NCBI GenBank assembly: GCA_947646415.1
Contig: CANSGN010000015.1
Coordinates: forward strand, 1 to 36,029
DNA length: 36,029 nucleotides
DNA from: an uncultured Clostridia bacterium
GTDB taxonomy: Bacteria > Bacillota > Clostridia > Christensenellales > UBA3700
Reading direction: 5' to 3'
Made by a program: the position numbers and the translations under genes. The notes under the pieces were generated by a model. That model was not told where the DNA came from. It did no database searches and saw only the letters and a list, made by a program, of their open reading frames with translations. Of this stretch, positions 16,631 through 25,025 are shown one piece after another (positions within the stretch are counted from its first letter, which is position 1; each line of letters begins with the position of its first letter).

Positions 16631-17533
16631 CTATTTTCTTTTTACAAATCCTTTTCCTATAACTTCTCTTGTATTTATTGCATATACAAATGCTTCCTTA
16701 TCAATCTCTTTCAATATTTTTTTAAATGTACTTATCTCCGTCCTTGTTATAACGCAAATAAGCATATCCCTATTATCCCCCGTATAACCACCCTCGCAAT
16801 TCACAATAGTAACGCCTCTATGCATACGGTTATTTATCTCCGCTTTAAGTTCATCGCCCTTATTTGTGATAATTTCAAATTTAACGGCAGGTTTTAATCC
16901 GTTAAGTACAAACTCAATGCACTTAGACCCTAAAAACACCTGTATCAACGAACAAATAATAGTTGTAAAGCCTGTTAGCAAATCCATACCGCCTACAGTC
17001 ATATAAAGTACACTGCCAAGTGTAACAATAAACACATTGATTGCCAAAATGATAAATGACATTGATGATGCGATATACTTTTTTTGTACAAGCAAACTCA
17101 TAATTTCCGTTCCGCCCGAACTGCCGCCGCCCTTTACCAAAAGTCCAATGCCAATACCGCCTATAACACCACCTGCCAAAGCAGAAAGCCAAACTTCATT
17201 CGGATTGAAAAATTCATACATTTTTACTGCACGAAAAATTGCAAGAAAACCCGATGTCATACCTATTCCCAAAGTAGTTTTTATCGCAAATTCCTTTTTC
17301 AAAAAAATAAAAGCCAATATAACCAAAGGCGCATTTAAAATAAGCATAGAATAGCTTGCGGAAAAGCCCGACAAAGTTTGAATGATTATGGTAAGACCGG
17401 ATACACCACCGGGTATAAACTTTGACGGCAACATAAACATGTGCATTGCAAGCGATAAGCAAAAAGCACCTGCTATCATAACAAGCAAATTAATACATTC
17501 GGTCAAAATTTTCTTTCGTGTAAGTTTTACCAT
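16631..17533 (-). CDS. YitT family membrane protein
   Basis: The 300-residue protein has about five to six N-terminal spans with the family motif PGGVSGLTIIIQTLSGFS and GGGSSGGTEIMSLLVQKK (YitT/DUF161), followed by a soluble DUF2179 domain (about residues 215-295: HRGVTIVNCEGGYTGDNRDML, VYAINTREVIGKGF). The role of the family is not settled. CGGAGTG lies before the ATG and an extended -10 promoter lies at 17579-17607. It leads the transcript into the MacB-like exporter. Confidence 0.93.
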   Translation of the reverse strand: MVKLTRKKILTECINLLVMIAGAFCLSLAMHMFMLPSKFIPGGVSGLTIIIQTLSGFSASYSMLILNAPLVILAFIFLKKEFAIKTTLGIGMTSGFLAIFRAVKMYEFFNPNEVWLSALAGGVIGGIGIGLLVKGGGSSGGTEIMSLLVQKKYIASSMSFIILAINVFIVTLGSVLYMTVGGMDLLTGFTTIICSLIQVFLGSKCIEFVLNGLKPAVKFEIITNKGDELKAEINNRMHRGVTIVNCEGGYTGDNRDMLICVITRTEISTFKKILKEIDKEAFVYAINTREVIGKGFVKRK

Positions 17534-17578
17534 AGCACACTCCGTTGTGTTTCATAATAAGGCTTTTGTACAGTAATA

Positions 17579-17607
17579 ATTATACCACAACATATACCAA
17601 ATTACAA
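17579..17607 (-). promoter_or_regulatory. Extended -10 promoter of yitT-MacB-like operon
   Basis: On the minus strand TTGTAA (17602-17607), 17 nt, TATAAT (17579-17584), with TGG directly before the -10. Confidence 0.65.
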
Positions 17608-17650
17608 GACTTTTTAAATTTATTTTTTATATACTTTTAGAATATTCAAT

Positions 17651-17740
17651 CTAACAAATGTTAGTTCACAACTAACAAAAAAAATGTAACGTACAACAAA
17701 AATATTTTACATTTTTTAAACCGCAAAATTAATAACTAAC
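17651..17740. repeat. CTAAC/GTTAG inverted-repeat cluster and AT hairpin upstream of yitT and agcS
   Basis: This lies in the 399-bp gene-free gap between yitT and the symporter gene. CTAACAAATGTTAG (17651-17664) and TTAGTTCACAACTAA (17661-17675) are overlapping palindromes, and AACTAAC occurs again at 17734-17740. Between them AAAAAATGTAA (17679-17689) and TTACATTTTTT (17707-17717) form an 11-bp stem. The arrangement looks like multiple half-sites for a regulator acting on one or both divergent promoters; there is no direct proof. Confidence 0.5.
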
Positions 17741-17833
17741 AGCTACAAAAACATAGTTATTTATCTTTCAATAAGCTTAAAACCAAATACAATACTAAAA
17801 TAATACCGATTTTCGCAAGGTTTTTATACAATT

Positions 17834-17858
17834 ATTCAAATACGATTTTTATTTGAAT
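17834..17858. promoter_or_regulatory. Inverted repeat upstream of symporter promoter
   Basis: ATTCAAATA and TATTTGAAT form a perfect 9-bp inverted repeat with a 7-bp centre, ending 13 bp before the -35 box of the symporter gene. The position suits an activator or repressor site. No glycine or other known riboswitch was recognised in this leader. Confidence 0.45.
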
Positions 17859-17871
17859 AGTTTAATTATGT

Positions 17872-17901
17872 TTGACAAAAAAATACATATTATGATAAAA
17901 T
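17872..17901 (+). promoter_or_regulatory. Sigma-A promoter of sodium:alanine symporter gene
   Basis: TTGACA (17872-17877), 18-nt spacer, TAAAAT (17896-17901). The coding start is about 30 nt downstream with a CGGAG site. Confidence 0.65.
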
Positions 17902-17932
17902 TATTATACTTTTAAAAATTTCGGAGATACTT

Positions 17933-19372
17933 ATGGAATTACTCAACCAAATTGTACAAATAGTTAGAGATGTACTTTGGGACTACATATTATTGTTTTT
18001 ATTGCTTGGAACAGGGCTGTTTTTCACTGTCAGACTTAAGGGTGTGCAATTTAGAAAATTCGGCGAAGGTTTTAAAAACACCTTTAAAAATATGAATTTA
18101 AACGGCGAAAAAGCGGACAAAAAAGGCATGTCATCTTTTCAGTCACTTACTACTGCATTGGCGGGACAAATTGGTACAGGTAATATTGTAGGTGTTGCAA
18201 CTGCTATTGCAACAGGCGGTGCAGGTGCAATATTTTGGATGTGGGTCAGCGGACTTCTTGGTATGGCAACTATTTTTGCGGAAGCCGTCCTTGCTCAAAA
18301 ATACAAGTTTACGGACGAAAACGGAGTAGTTCATGGTGGACCTGTTTATTATATACGAGCATTTTTCAAAGGTAAATTCGGCAAATTTTTAGCAGGTTTC
18401 TTTTCGGTCGCAATCATTTTGGCATTGGGCTTTATGGGCAATATGGTACAATCCAATAGTATAGGTACTTCGTTTAATACAGCATTTAATGTCATTCCAA
18501 AATGGGCAATAGGTCTTGTTATCTCCCTACTTGCAGGAATCATCTTCCTTGGCGGAGTTAAGCGTATTGCATCTTTTACGGAAAAAGTAGTGCCGATTAT
18601 GGCAGGTCTTTATATACTTGGGTCATTAGTTGTAATAGGCATTAACTATGCTAATATAGGCACAGCATTTGCTTCCATATTCATACACGCATTTAACCCA
18701 AAAGCAGTTATCGGCGGTGCTGTGGGAGTTGCTATTGTAAAAGCTATGAGCAAAGGTGTTGCAAGAGGGCTGTTTTCAAACGAAGCAGGTATGGGCTCTA
18801 CCCCACATGCTCACGCACTTGCAAAAGTTGACCACCCTTGCCGTCAAGGTAGTATTGCCATTATCGGTGTTTTTGTAGATACATTTGTCGTACTTACACT
18901 TTCCGCTCTTGTAATTTTAACATCGGGTGTTGCAGGCAATGCTGGTAACGAAGGTATTTTGACACAACTTGCATTTAGTCAATCATTTGCCACATTTGGA
19001 ACCTGGGGTAGCAAATTTGGGGAAATATTCATAGCAATTTGCCTATTCTTTTTTGCATTTTCCACTATTATAAGTTGGTACTTTTTTGGCGAAACCAATG
19101 TACGATACTTGTTTGGAAACAAAGCAACAAAATTTTACGCTTTGATAGTTATCGCGTTTGTTATGGTAGGCTCGATATTGAAAGTCGATTTGGTTTGGAA
19201 TTTGTCCGATATATTTAACGGACTAATGGTAATACCTAACATTATCGGTATTATTGCACTCTCCAATATGGTAGCAAGCCTTGGCAACGAATACGATAAT
19301 ATATCTAAAGTGCATAAAATGAATGAAAAAATTTTAAAACAAAATGCAAAAATAAATAAAAATAGTAATTAA
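17933..19372 (+). CDS. Alanine/glycine:sodium symporter (AgcS family)
   Basis: The 479-residue protein has about ten to eleven spans and the AgcS signatures: LTTALAGQIGTGNIVGVATAIATGGAGAIFWMW at residues 68-100 (read in parts), FAEAVLAQKYK, and MSKGVARGLFSNEAGMGSTPHAHA. It imports alanine or glycine with sodium. Length and topology are normal for the family. CGGAG lies before the ATG. It is a single-gene unit with its own promoter and a strong terminator. Confidence 0.95.
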   Translation: MELLNQIVQIVRDVLWDYILLFLLLGTGLFFTVRLKGVQFRKFGEGFKNTFKNMNLNGEKADKKGMSSFQSLTTALAGQIGTGNIVGVATAIATGGAGAIFWMWVSGLLGMATIFAEAVLAQKYKFTDENGVVHGGPVYYIRAFFKGKFGKFLAGFFSVAIILALGFMGNMVQSNSIGTSFNTAFNVIPKWAIGLVISLLAGIIFLGGVKRIASFTEKVVPIMAGLYILGSLVVIGINYANIGTAFASIFIHAFNPKAVIGGAVGVAIVKAMSKGVARGLFSNEAGMGSTPHAHALAKVDHPCRQGSIAIIGVFVDTFVVLTLSALVILTSGVAGNAGNEGILTQLAFSQSFATFGTWGSKFGEIFIAICLFFFAFSTIISWYFFGETNVRYLFGNKATKFYALIVIAFVMVGSILKVDLVWNLSDIFNGLMVIPNIIGIIALSNMVASLGNEYDNISKVHKMNEKILKQNAKINKNSN

Positions 19373-19391
19373 TCTGATTTAAATTGGAAAT

Positions 19392-19430
19392 AATAGCAGT
19401 TATCTAATGGTTTGATAACTGCTATTTTTA
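19392..19430 (+). terminator. Terminator of symporter gene
   Basis: AATAGCAGTTATC (19392-19404) pairs perfectly with GATAACTGCTATT (19414-19426) across a 9-nt loop and runs into T residues. Confidence 0.9.
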
Positions 19431-19463
19431 ACAATAATTTTTTATAATAAAAGCAAAGGTATA

Positions 19464-19492
19464 TTGACAAATGGCAAAATTTACCTTATAAT
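19464..19492 (+). promoter_or_regulatory. Perfect sigma-A promoter of rubrerythrin gene
   Basis: TTGACA (19464-19469), 17 nt, TATAAT (19487-19492). The ATG is 44 nt downstream with AAAGGAG in front. No PerR-like box was clear. Confidence 0.85.
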
Positions 19493-19536
19493 TAATCTAT
19501 TAATATTTATCGACTTAGTCGTAAAAGGAGTTAAAA

Positions 19537-20073
19537 ATGAATAAATATAAAGGCACTCAAACAGAAAAAAATCTTGAAGCTGCTTTCAGCGGAGAATCCG
19601 GAGCAAGAAATAAATACACTTACTTTGCATCGGTTGCTAAAAAAGAGGGCTACGAGCAAATTTCTGCAATATTTGCAAAAACTGCAGATAACGAAAAAGA
19701 ACATGCAAAAATGTGGTTTAAGGAGTTAAACGGCATTAGTGATACTGCCACTAACCTACAGGCTGCTGCAAGCGGAGAAAATTATGAATGGACATCTATG
19801 TACGAGTCTTTTGCTGAAACTGCCGATAAAGAGGGATTCCCTGAACTTGCAATAAAATTCAGACAGGTTGCAGCAATCGAAAAAGAACACGAATTAAGAT
19901 ATCGTGCTTTAATCGAAAATATCAAAACAAATACGGTATTTGCAAAAGCTAACGAACAAGTTTGGGAATGCAGAAATTGCGGTCACATTTCAACAGGCAA
20001 ATCCGCACCGGAAAAATGCCCTACTTGCAACCACCCTCAAAGTTATTTTGAAATTCGCGAAAAAAATTATTGA
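19537..20073 (+). CDS. Rubrerythrin
   Basis: The 178-residue protein has a ferritin-like diiron domain (ligand-type residues E20, E53 with H56, E115 with H118 in EKEHAKMW and EKEHELRY) and a C-terminal rubredoxin domain with four cysteines (C145, C148, C161, C164). It reduces hydrogen peroxide in anaerobes, drawing electrons through the rubredoxin iron. Size and domain order are those of the classical family. It stands alone with a consensus promoter and its own terminator, consistent with high expression in an anaerobic, oxygen-sensitive organism. Confidence 0.96.
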   Translation: MNKYKGTQTEKNLEAAFSGESGARNKYTYFASVAKKEGYEQISAIFAKTADNEKEHAKMWFKELNGISDTATNLQAAASGENYEWTSMYESFAETADKEGFPELAIKFRQVAAIEKEHELRYRALIENIKTNTVFAKANEQVWECRNCGHISTGKSAPEKCPTCNHPQSYFEIREKNY

Positions 20074-20080
20074 TAAGCAA

Positions 20081-20110
20081 AATATCCCCTTTATCTGGGG
20101 ATATTTTTTA
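20081..20110 (+). terminator. Terminator of rubrerythrin gene
   Basis: AATATCCCC (20081-20089) and GGGGATATT (20097-20105) form a 9-bp stem with a 7-nt loop, followed by T residues. Confidence 0.9.
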
Positions 20111-20184
20111 TTTAATACGCAAACCATTAGTTAAATAATACGCCTATTTTGTGGTTTGCGGTATAATTGTATCAAATAAAACAT

Positions 20185-20212
20185 AAAGGACGCTAAATAT
20201 GCGCCCTTTTTA
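20185..20212 (-). terminator. Terminator of the 20.2-24.0 kb operon
   Basis: On the minus strand AAAGGGCGC and GCGTCCTTT form a stem (one mismatch) around a 7-nt loop just after the last gene, then TATG and T residues. The convergent rubrerythrin terminator is about 75 bp away. Confidence 0.6.
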
Positions 20213-20521
20213 TCAAATTTTTGTAATAACAAACGGATTACCTTGCATAGGGTTATACTTTGCTTTTGTTTGCAATGTAACATTTTCCGTACCTGCAGGG
20301 ATTGTGTAGTCAACATCCATAGTACTTGATGAAATGTAAACAACTGTTTCCTCGTCGGTTATTTCCAACTCTACGCTTTTACCATTTTTTAAAGGCATTG
20401 CCATAAAAGGCTTTCCGTCAATATTTGTATTAGCTTTTTCTTCATCACAAGAAACAGACAATATTATTCTTGACCCACTTTCGATTATACTCCACTTTCT
20501 CAAAACTACTAACTTTCTCAT
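20213..20521 (-). CDS. Hypothetical protein, 102 aa
   Basis: I do not recognise a family. The start at 20521 (MRKLVVLRKWSIIE) has AAAGGAG 7 nt upstream; a longer reading frame beginning at 20584 would overlap the preceding gene and has no ribosome site. The protein is beta-rich and hydrophilic, with no signal peptide or span; the tail (VDYTIPAGTENVTLQTKA) looks like a small beta-sandwich. It starts 16 nt after the stop of the 288-aa membrane protein and is the last gene of the operon, so it may be the cytoplasmic partner of that protein. Confidence 0.7.
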   Translation of the reverse strand: MRKLVVLRKWSIIESGSRIILSVSCDEEKANTNIDGKPFMAMPLKNGKSVELEITDEETVVYISSSTMDVDYTIPAGTENVTLQTKAKYNPMQGNPFVITKI

Positions 20522-20537
20522 TTTTAATCTCCTTTTA

Positions 20538-21404
20538 TTATTTATCTTCCTCAAAATCGCCGAAAATATTTTCAAGCTTATCATTTGAAATAGGATTTTC
20601 AGGTTTATTATTTAATATCTCATTAAAAAATGAAGCTACGACATTTTTGCTCCAATATTTGCTATCCACAATAAATGCAGAGGAACTACTTTGCGGATTT
20701 GCAATGATAGGCAAAATCAAATGCGAGCAGGGGAACCCTCCCCAAGGCAAATGCTTACGGTACACCATCACAACGGTTGCATATACGCATCTTCCGTTTT
20801 CCCCGTACCCATCTACTTTAATATTGCTGAAATATTGTGTTTCGTTTTTTAAAAAATTGTTTCTTCTATTCTTAAATAAATTATGCGCAATGCTTTTAAG
20901 CTCCAAAGGATTGCTATCAAAATACTTATCAAAGCTGTAAATAATGGCGGCAGGCAAAACTTTATGCACATATTTTGACGGAGAAAACAATTTCATATTC
21001 GCTTCAATCAAACAACCGTAGCCTATGCTTCCGTTTTTAAGCACACTAAAATCAAAATATGGTTTATTGCGTGCCAAACTTGGTGCCGGTATCATATTTT
21101 TTTGCGTATCTTTATCCGACTGAAAATTTTCTTTCACAATTTCCAACTCATCTGCAAAATTTATATTTTCATCCAATCTCAGCGATAAATAAGATGTCCA
21201 TCTCTTCTTTAATTCGCTGTCGGCAAAATTGTACTGAAAATATAGTATAACAAATAATATAATGCTGATACCAATAACACCTAAAGAAAGATAAAATTTT
21301 TGAAAATCATCTTTGCCAAAAGTATATAATGCCGCTAAAATTCCAAATACTATTGCAAGTGCTATTAAATTTAAACAAAAGTATAAAATTCTTCGTTTTT
21401 TCAT
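20538..21404 (-). CDS. Two-span membrane protein, 288 aa, unknown
   Basis: After a basic start (MKKRR) there are two spans (about residues 7-27 and 37-57), then a cytoplasmic or extracellular domain of about 230 residues that I do not recognise. It contains NGSIGYGCLIEANMKLF, an aromatic-rich PWGGFPCSHLILP and an acidic end. The start at 21404 has GAGGGG 5 nt upstream; a TTG four codons earlier is less likely. It lies in a five-gene minus-strand run with short gaps. Confidence 0.72.
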   Translation of the reverse strand: MKKRRILYFCLNLIALAIVFGILAALYTFGKDDFQKFYLSLGVIGISIILFVILYFQYNFADSELKKRWTSYLSLRLDENINFADELEIVKENFQSDKDTQKNMIPAPSLARNKPYFDFSVLKNGSIGYGCLIEANMKLFSPSKYVHKVLPAAIIYSFDKYFDSNPLELKSIAHNLFKNRRNNFLKNETQYFSNIKVDGYGENGRCVYATVVMVYRKHLPWGGFPCSHLILPIIANPQSSSSAFIVDSKYWSKNVVASFFNEILNNKPENPISNDKLENIFGDFEEDK

Positions 21405-21446
21405 ATTTCCCCTCAAAACGAGTAATTTGTTTAAGTTGTAATATTT

Positions 21447-21764
21447 TTATTTTTTTGCACGCTTTTTAGGAACAGGTGTAACTCTTTCCAAAATTTCAAC
21501 TACAGTATCAACTAACTCCTTGTTTTCCATATCCAAAACATAGTGTTCCTTGCTACCTTTGTAAGGAATACCCGTATCTGCCCCGTCCATAAAACTTTCC
21601 ACTTCTTTAAGCATTTTTATGTAAACACAGTTGTCACATACCAATAATATAGGTTTTTCATTTACGTAAACCATATATTCGCCAAACATTTTTTTATATC
21701 TTATATCGTAATTACCGCGAATTTCCCCGCAAACAAACTCGATATATTCAACAGTTGTTGCCAT
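21447..21764 (-). CDS. TfoX/Sxy N-terminal domain protein
   Basis: The 105-residue protein consists only of the TfoX N-terminal domain: EIRGNYDIRYKKMFGEYMVYVN, then VCDNCVYIKM and a GIPYKGSKEHYVLD segment. Full TfoX/Sxy is a competence activator in gammaproteobacteria, but short one-domain members are widespread in Firmicutes with no known link to competence. AAGGAGG lies 7 nt before the ATG. It sits mid-operon between the paralogous membrane proteins and the 288-aa gene. No competence gene is nearby. Confidence 0.88.
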   Translation of the reverse strand: MATTVEYIEFVCGEIRGNYDIRYKKMFGEYMVYVNEKPILLVCDNCVYIKMLKEVESFMDGADTGIPYKGSKEHYVLDMENKELVDTVVEILERVTPVPKKRAKK

Positions 21765-21791
21765 AAAATCCTCCTTATCTTAAGTAATCGC

Positions 21792-22790
21792 TTACATTAT
21801 GTCTTTATCTTCAATTATATAACACTTTTTAGGATTATCGAGTTTTTGATAAAACTTTACTTTTGCGCCTACATTATATTCGTGTAAAGTTAACATCCTA
21901 ACAACATTCAAAGGCTTAGCCGACGAATTATTATAACTAGACTTTGATACTTCTACAACAATCCTATTAATATGTCTATTAGAATAAGGACCTTTTTTTA
22001 TACTATTTGTAGCATGCGAGTAAAGTTTGCAATTTATTACAGTGCCTTCGGCAATGTCGCACTTAGCATATAAATCGCTGTTATCTCGCCTCAAATAATT
22101 TAAAAATCTCTGTCTTTGTATAATTGCGGACAATATACATATAATTATAGTTCCCGCAAATGTCGACATACCATAAGTAATCAAAATCCAATAAAGCGTG
22201 TGGTTTCTGACAAAGAAAAACGTCAACAATAAAATTGCCATACTACCCACTGTAAACCATAAAATAACATACATCATAAGCTTTTCGCCAAATGACGAAG
22301 TTTTATAATTTTGTTTAAAGTTTTTATTAACTTCAAACAAATCTACAGAGTTTACATCGTCTTCAGTTCTACCAACAGACTCTTCGCTATAAAAATCATC
22401 TTCAATATTAATTTTTTCAGTGTTTTCGAAATTGCTTTCAGAAATACTTTCTTGAAAAACGTTTTCTTCCTCATCCTCAAAAACAACTTCGCCGCCCGTG
22501 CCCTTATAAGATGGAGCACTCATATCTGCATTTACATGTTTTTGAGTGTTGTACATATCGTTTTCCGACTCAATTTCTTTTGTTTCTATTCTGTCAAATT
22601 CTTCAGGTTTGTAATAATTAACAAAATACAAAATCAGTCCTGTTAAAATAAGAATACCGCCTACAACATAGCCTGCTATGGACACTATCTTATTATCCAT
22701 CATCATTGCCACAATAGCACATACAAGCATTGCAAACATTCCTATAATTATCAATGCTACTGCCCAATTCTCTTTTTTCTTTTTAGTCAT
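21792..22790 (-). CDS. Four-span membrane protein with C-terminal beta domain (paralogue A)
   Basis: The 332-residue protein has two spans near the N-terminus (about residues 10-30 and 38-58), an acidic linker of about 100 residues, two more spans (about 170-190 and 198-220) and a C-terminal domain of about 100 residues ending VGAKVKFYQKLDNPKKCYII. The next gene upstream has the same plan and the same ending (VGDRVKFYQ...CYVI), so the two are paralogues. AGGTGG precedes the ATG. Function is unknown; the C-terminal part could be a small extracellular or cytosolic binding domain. Confidence 0.75.
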   Translation of the reverse strand: MTKKKKENWAVALIIIGMFAMLVCAIVAMMMDNKIVSIAGYVVGGILILTGLILYFVNYYKPEEFDRIETKEIESENDMYNTQKHVNADMSAPSYKGTGGEVVFEDEEENVFQESISESNFENTEKINIEDDFYSEESVGRTEDDVNSVDLFEVNKNFKQNYKTSSFGEKLMMYVILWFTVGSMAILLLTFFFVRNHTLYWILITYGMSTFAGTIIICILSAIIQRQRFLNYLRRDNSDLYAKCDIAEGTVINCKLYSHATNSIKKGPYSNRHINRIVVEVSKSSYNNSSAKPLNVVRMLTLHEYNVGAKVKFYQKLDNPKKCYIIEDKDIM

Positions 22791-22852
22791 ATACCACCTA
22801 TCAAAAAATTAATTTATATAAAACCTTTTAAAAATCGGTATTAAATGCATAT

Positions 22853-23920
22853 TTAGCATATCACATAGCAATCTTTTTCATTATTTTTGTTTTGATAAAA
22901 TTTTACTCTGTCGCCCACTTCGTACTTCACATTGCTTATCATACGTAGTTGTATACGGCTATCAAAATCCGGCTCCTCAACATTGACATGCAATATGTCC
23001 TCACCATCTAGCGGTAATACCCAAACAACATATAAGGTATCAATGGCAGAATGTCTGCTTTTACTTGAAGAGGCCTGACTGTGTTGCATACATTTTGCAC
23101 AAACTCCAACACGAATATTGTAAAAATCATTTAACAATGATTTATCAACTTTTGTATACTTCAAATATTTTTTTCTTTCATAATTGCATTTAAGCACAAA
23201 ATAAAGAACTATGCCGACAAATCCCGATATACCAAGTCCCAGCAATATAAAACCTATATAAGTGATATTTACAATACCTCCACCGACTAAAACAAGCAAA
23301 AAACTTAATACGGCAAAAACTTTAAGTCGTCTAAATAAAATTTTACCTTTTATTTTCAACTTTTTATTTGCATCGCCTAGCAGCTGTTTTTGCTTATCCT
23401 CACTGTTCGGTTTGTTTTGCATAGGCTCGATATCTACATTTTGATTGATTTCTTTATTATTTATGCAATATCTATCAAATTGTTCTTTACCATCAATAGT
23501 ACTTTGTTTGCTGTCAACATTTATATTCACTACTTTGGCAATTTTTTCCTTTCGCTCTCTGCACACTTCTTTAAAAGTTCTTATAATAGTATATAAAGCC
23601 GAGGCAACTATTATAAACAATCCAAACAAACTCCCGAACAGTCCAATCCAATATAAATTTTTGTTCGACACCAAAATTGCACTTATAAATACAATTAATA
23701 CTCCTATACCAACGGCAATTTTCAGTTTTAAGTCCTTACAATTCTTTTTCTTATAGTTTGCTTGTTTATCGTCATTATTTTCTATGTTAATATTGTCTAG
23801 ATTATTTTCGCATTTGCAATCGTTCGGTTTATGAGTTTCGAATTGTACTTCTGCCACTAGCTTTTCTGCATCGTTTATAATTTTATCACTTTTACTATCC
23901 ATCTCATTATCGTCTTTCAT
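22853..23920 (-). CDS. Four-span membrane protein with C-terminal beta domain (paralogue B)
   Basis: The 355-residue protein starts with a hydrophilic acidic stretch with DCKCEN, then two spans (about 70-90, 96-114), an Asn/Lys-rich linker, two spans (about 198-220, 224-244) and a C-terminal domain containing CAKCMQHS and ending VGDRVKFYQNKNNEKDCYVIC. It is a paralogue of the following gene, most alike in the last 40 residues. It is the first gene of the operon; TAGGAT lies 7 nt before the ATG. I do not recognise the family. Confidence 0.75.
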   Translation of the reverse strand: MKDDNEMDSKSDKIINDAEKLVAEVQFETHKPNDCKCENNLDNINIENNDDKQANYKKKNCKDLKLKIAVGIGVLIVFISAILVSNKNLYWIGLFGSLFGLFIIVASALYTIIRTFKEVCRERKEKIAKVVNINVDSKQSTIDGKEQFDRYCINNKEINQNVDIEPMQNKPNSEDKQKQLLGDANKKLKIKGKILFRRLKVFAVLSFLLVLVGGGIVNITYIGFILLGLGISGFVGIVLYFVLKCNYERKKYLKYTKVDKSLLNDFYNIRVGVCAKCMQHSQASSSKSRHSAIDTLYVVWVLPLDGEDILHVNVEEPDFDSRIQLRMISNVKYEVGDRVKFYQNKNNEKDCYVIC

Positions 23921-23968
23921 AAACTATCCTATTATACAAACTGCTATAAGTATACATTTTCACGTATT

Positions 23969-23997
23969 ATTGTAACATATTTAATAATATATGTCAA
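23969..23997 (-). promoter_or_regulatory. Sigma-A promoter of the five-gene operon
   Basis: On the minus strand TTGACA (23992-23997), 17 nt, TACAAT (23969-23974). A long leader of about 40 nt leads to the ATG at 23920. Confidence 0.7.
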
Positions 23998-24105
23998 ATA
24001 TCTTATGTTTTTAACTATATTAAAAACTCGTCAAACTAATAGTTAAATTAATAACAAAAAATATATTTAAAAATGTTATATTTTTTTGCAATTCAACATT
24101 AAAAA

Positions 24106-24864
24106 TCAATCATTACCGACAAAGTCTTTCCCTATATCGCTTTCAATTATATTTGGATTGACATATCTATCTTTCTTTTTATGATTTTTATATAAAATAG
24201 CTTTTTCAGGGCATCTGTGATAACATGCAAGACAAGCTACGCATTTATCGAGAAAGGTTATTTTGTCATCTTTTAGTTGGATATTTTCTACAGGACAAAT
24301 CTGTACACATTTGCCGCATTTTATGCAATTTTCCGAGGTGGAAAAACTTTTTGCTATTTGATTCCAATTACTCATATTTTTAAGAAAAGCACCTTCCCTT
24401 GTAATTTTTTTATTAGGCAAAGTATAGCGCTCGTTTAATATATCCTGAGTAATTTTATTTATCCTTTTTTCTGCATTTTTTAATATACTGTTAATGTAAG
24501 TCTTTGGTACTGTAAATGTGGTTGTAAAATTTTCAGGCATTTGCAAAAGATAGATACTTTGCAAATTAACCCCGATTTTCGTGCAGTATTCATACATTAG
24601 ATAATCTGCACCACATGACATCCCACCAAAATTTTGTACAATAATCAATGGTATCATTGTGTTGAGCCTTGGTATTAATTTGTACACATGTTTTGGCATA
24701 CCAAAGGAATAAATAGGCGTAACGATAATTAGTTTATCATACTCTTGACCATTTCCTTTGTAGTTAGGGATAAATTTGATGTCCCCACCAACCTCTTCTT
24801 GAATACGTTTTGCAATATAAAGGCTGTTTCCCGTTCCACTGAAATACAAAATACCGTTAGCCAT
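24106..24864 (-). CDS. EFR1 family flavodoxin-ferredoxin
   Basis: The 252-residue protein combines a flavodoxin-like domain (FMN loop FSGTGNS at 8-14; IVTPIYSFGMPKHV) with two [4Fe-4S] ferredoxin motifs: C180, C183, C186, C190 and C208, C211, C214, C218. EFR1 proteins are predicted electron carriers of anaerobes, with unknown partner. GAGGTGAG precedes the ATG. It has its own near-consensus promoter and sits alone between the five-gene operon and the MATE gene. Confidence 0.94.
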   Translation of the reverse strand: MANGILYFSGTGNSLYIAKRIQEEVGGDIKFIPNYKGNGQEYDKLIIVTPIYSFGMPKHVYKLIPRLNTMIPLIIVQNFGGMSCGADYLMYEYCTKIGVNLQSIYLLQMPENFTTTFTVPKTYINSILKNAEKRINKITQDILNERYTLPNKKITREGAFLKNMSNWNQIAKSFSTSENCIKCGKCVQICPVENIQLKDDKITFLDKCVACLACYHRCPEKAILYKNHKKKDRYVNPNIIESDIGKDFVGND

Positions 24865-24899
24865 TATCTCACCTCAAATGTATTATTTTTAATTATTTT

Positions 24900-24928
24900 A
24901 TTATATCAAAAAATATTTTTTTAGTCAA
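24900..24928 (-). promoter_or_regulatory. Sigma-A promoter of EFR1 gene
   Basis: On the minus strand TTGACT (24923-24928), 17 nt of A/T-rich spacer, TATAAT (24900-24905). Confidence 0.75.
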
Positions 24929-24986
24929 GAAAATATTTTAAATCGGTTACCATATCACCTTTAACAAATTAAATTATCGGGCAAAA

Positions 24987-25014
24987 TAGGCATACATTAT
25001 GTGTATGCCTAAAT
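24987..25014. terminator. Terminator of MATE gene (near symmetric)
   Basis: TAGGCATACA (24987-24996) and TGTATGCCTA (25002-25011) are perfect 10-bp arms around a 5-nt loop; T residues follow on the minus strand and, after AA, on the plus strand. Confidence 0.85.
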
Positions 25015-25025
25015 TTTTCCTAAAT

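Noticed and set aside
17577..17932. Glycine or alanine riboswitch ahead of the symporter gene.
   Set aside because: None of the conserved glycine aptamer core is visible and the leader between promoter and start is only about 30 nt.
20522..20584. N-terminal extension of the 102-aa protein.
   Set aside because: It overlaps the coding end of the preceding gene and lacks a ribosome site; AAAGGAG precedes the ATG at 20521.
24010..24047. TTTAACTAT/ATAGTTAAA inverted repeat after the EFR1 gene.
   Set aside because: Arms are AT-only apart from one pair, widely spaced and without a clean T run; too weak to call a terminator or operator.
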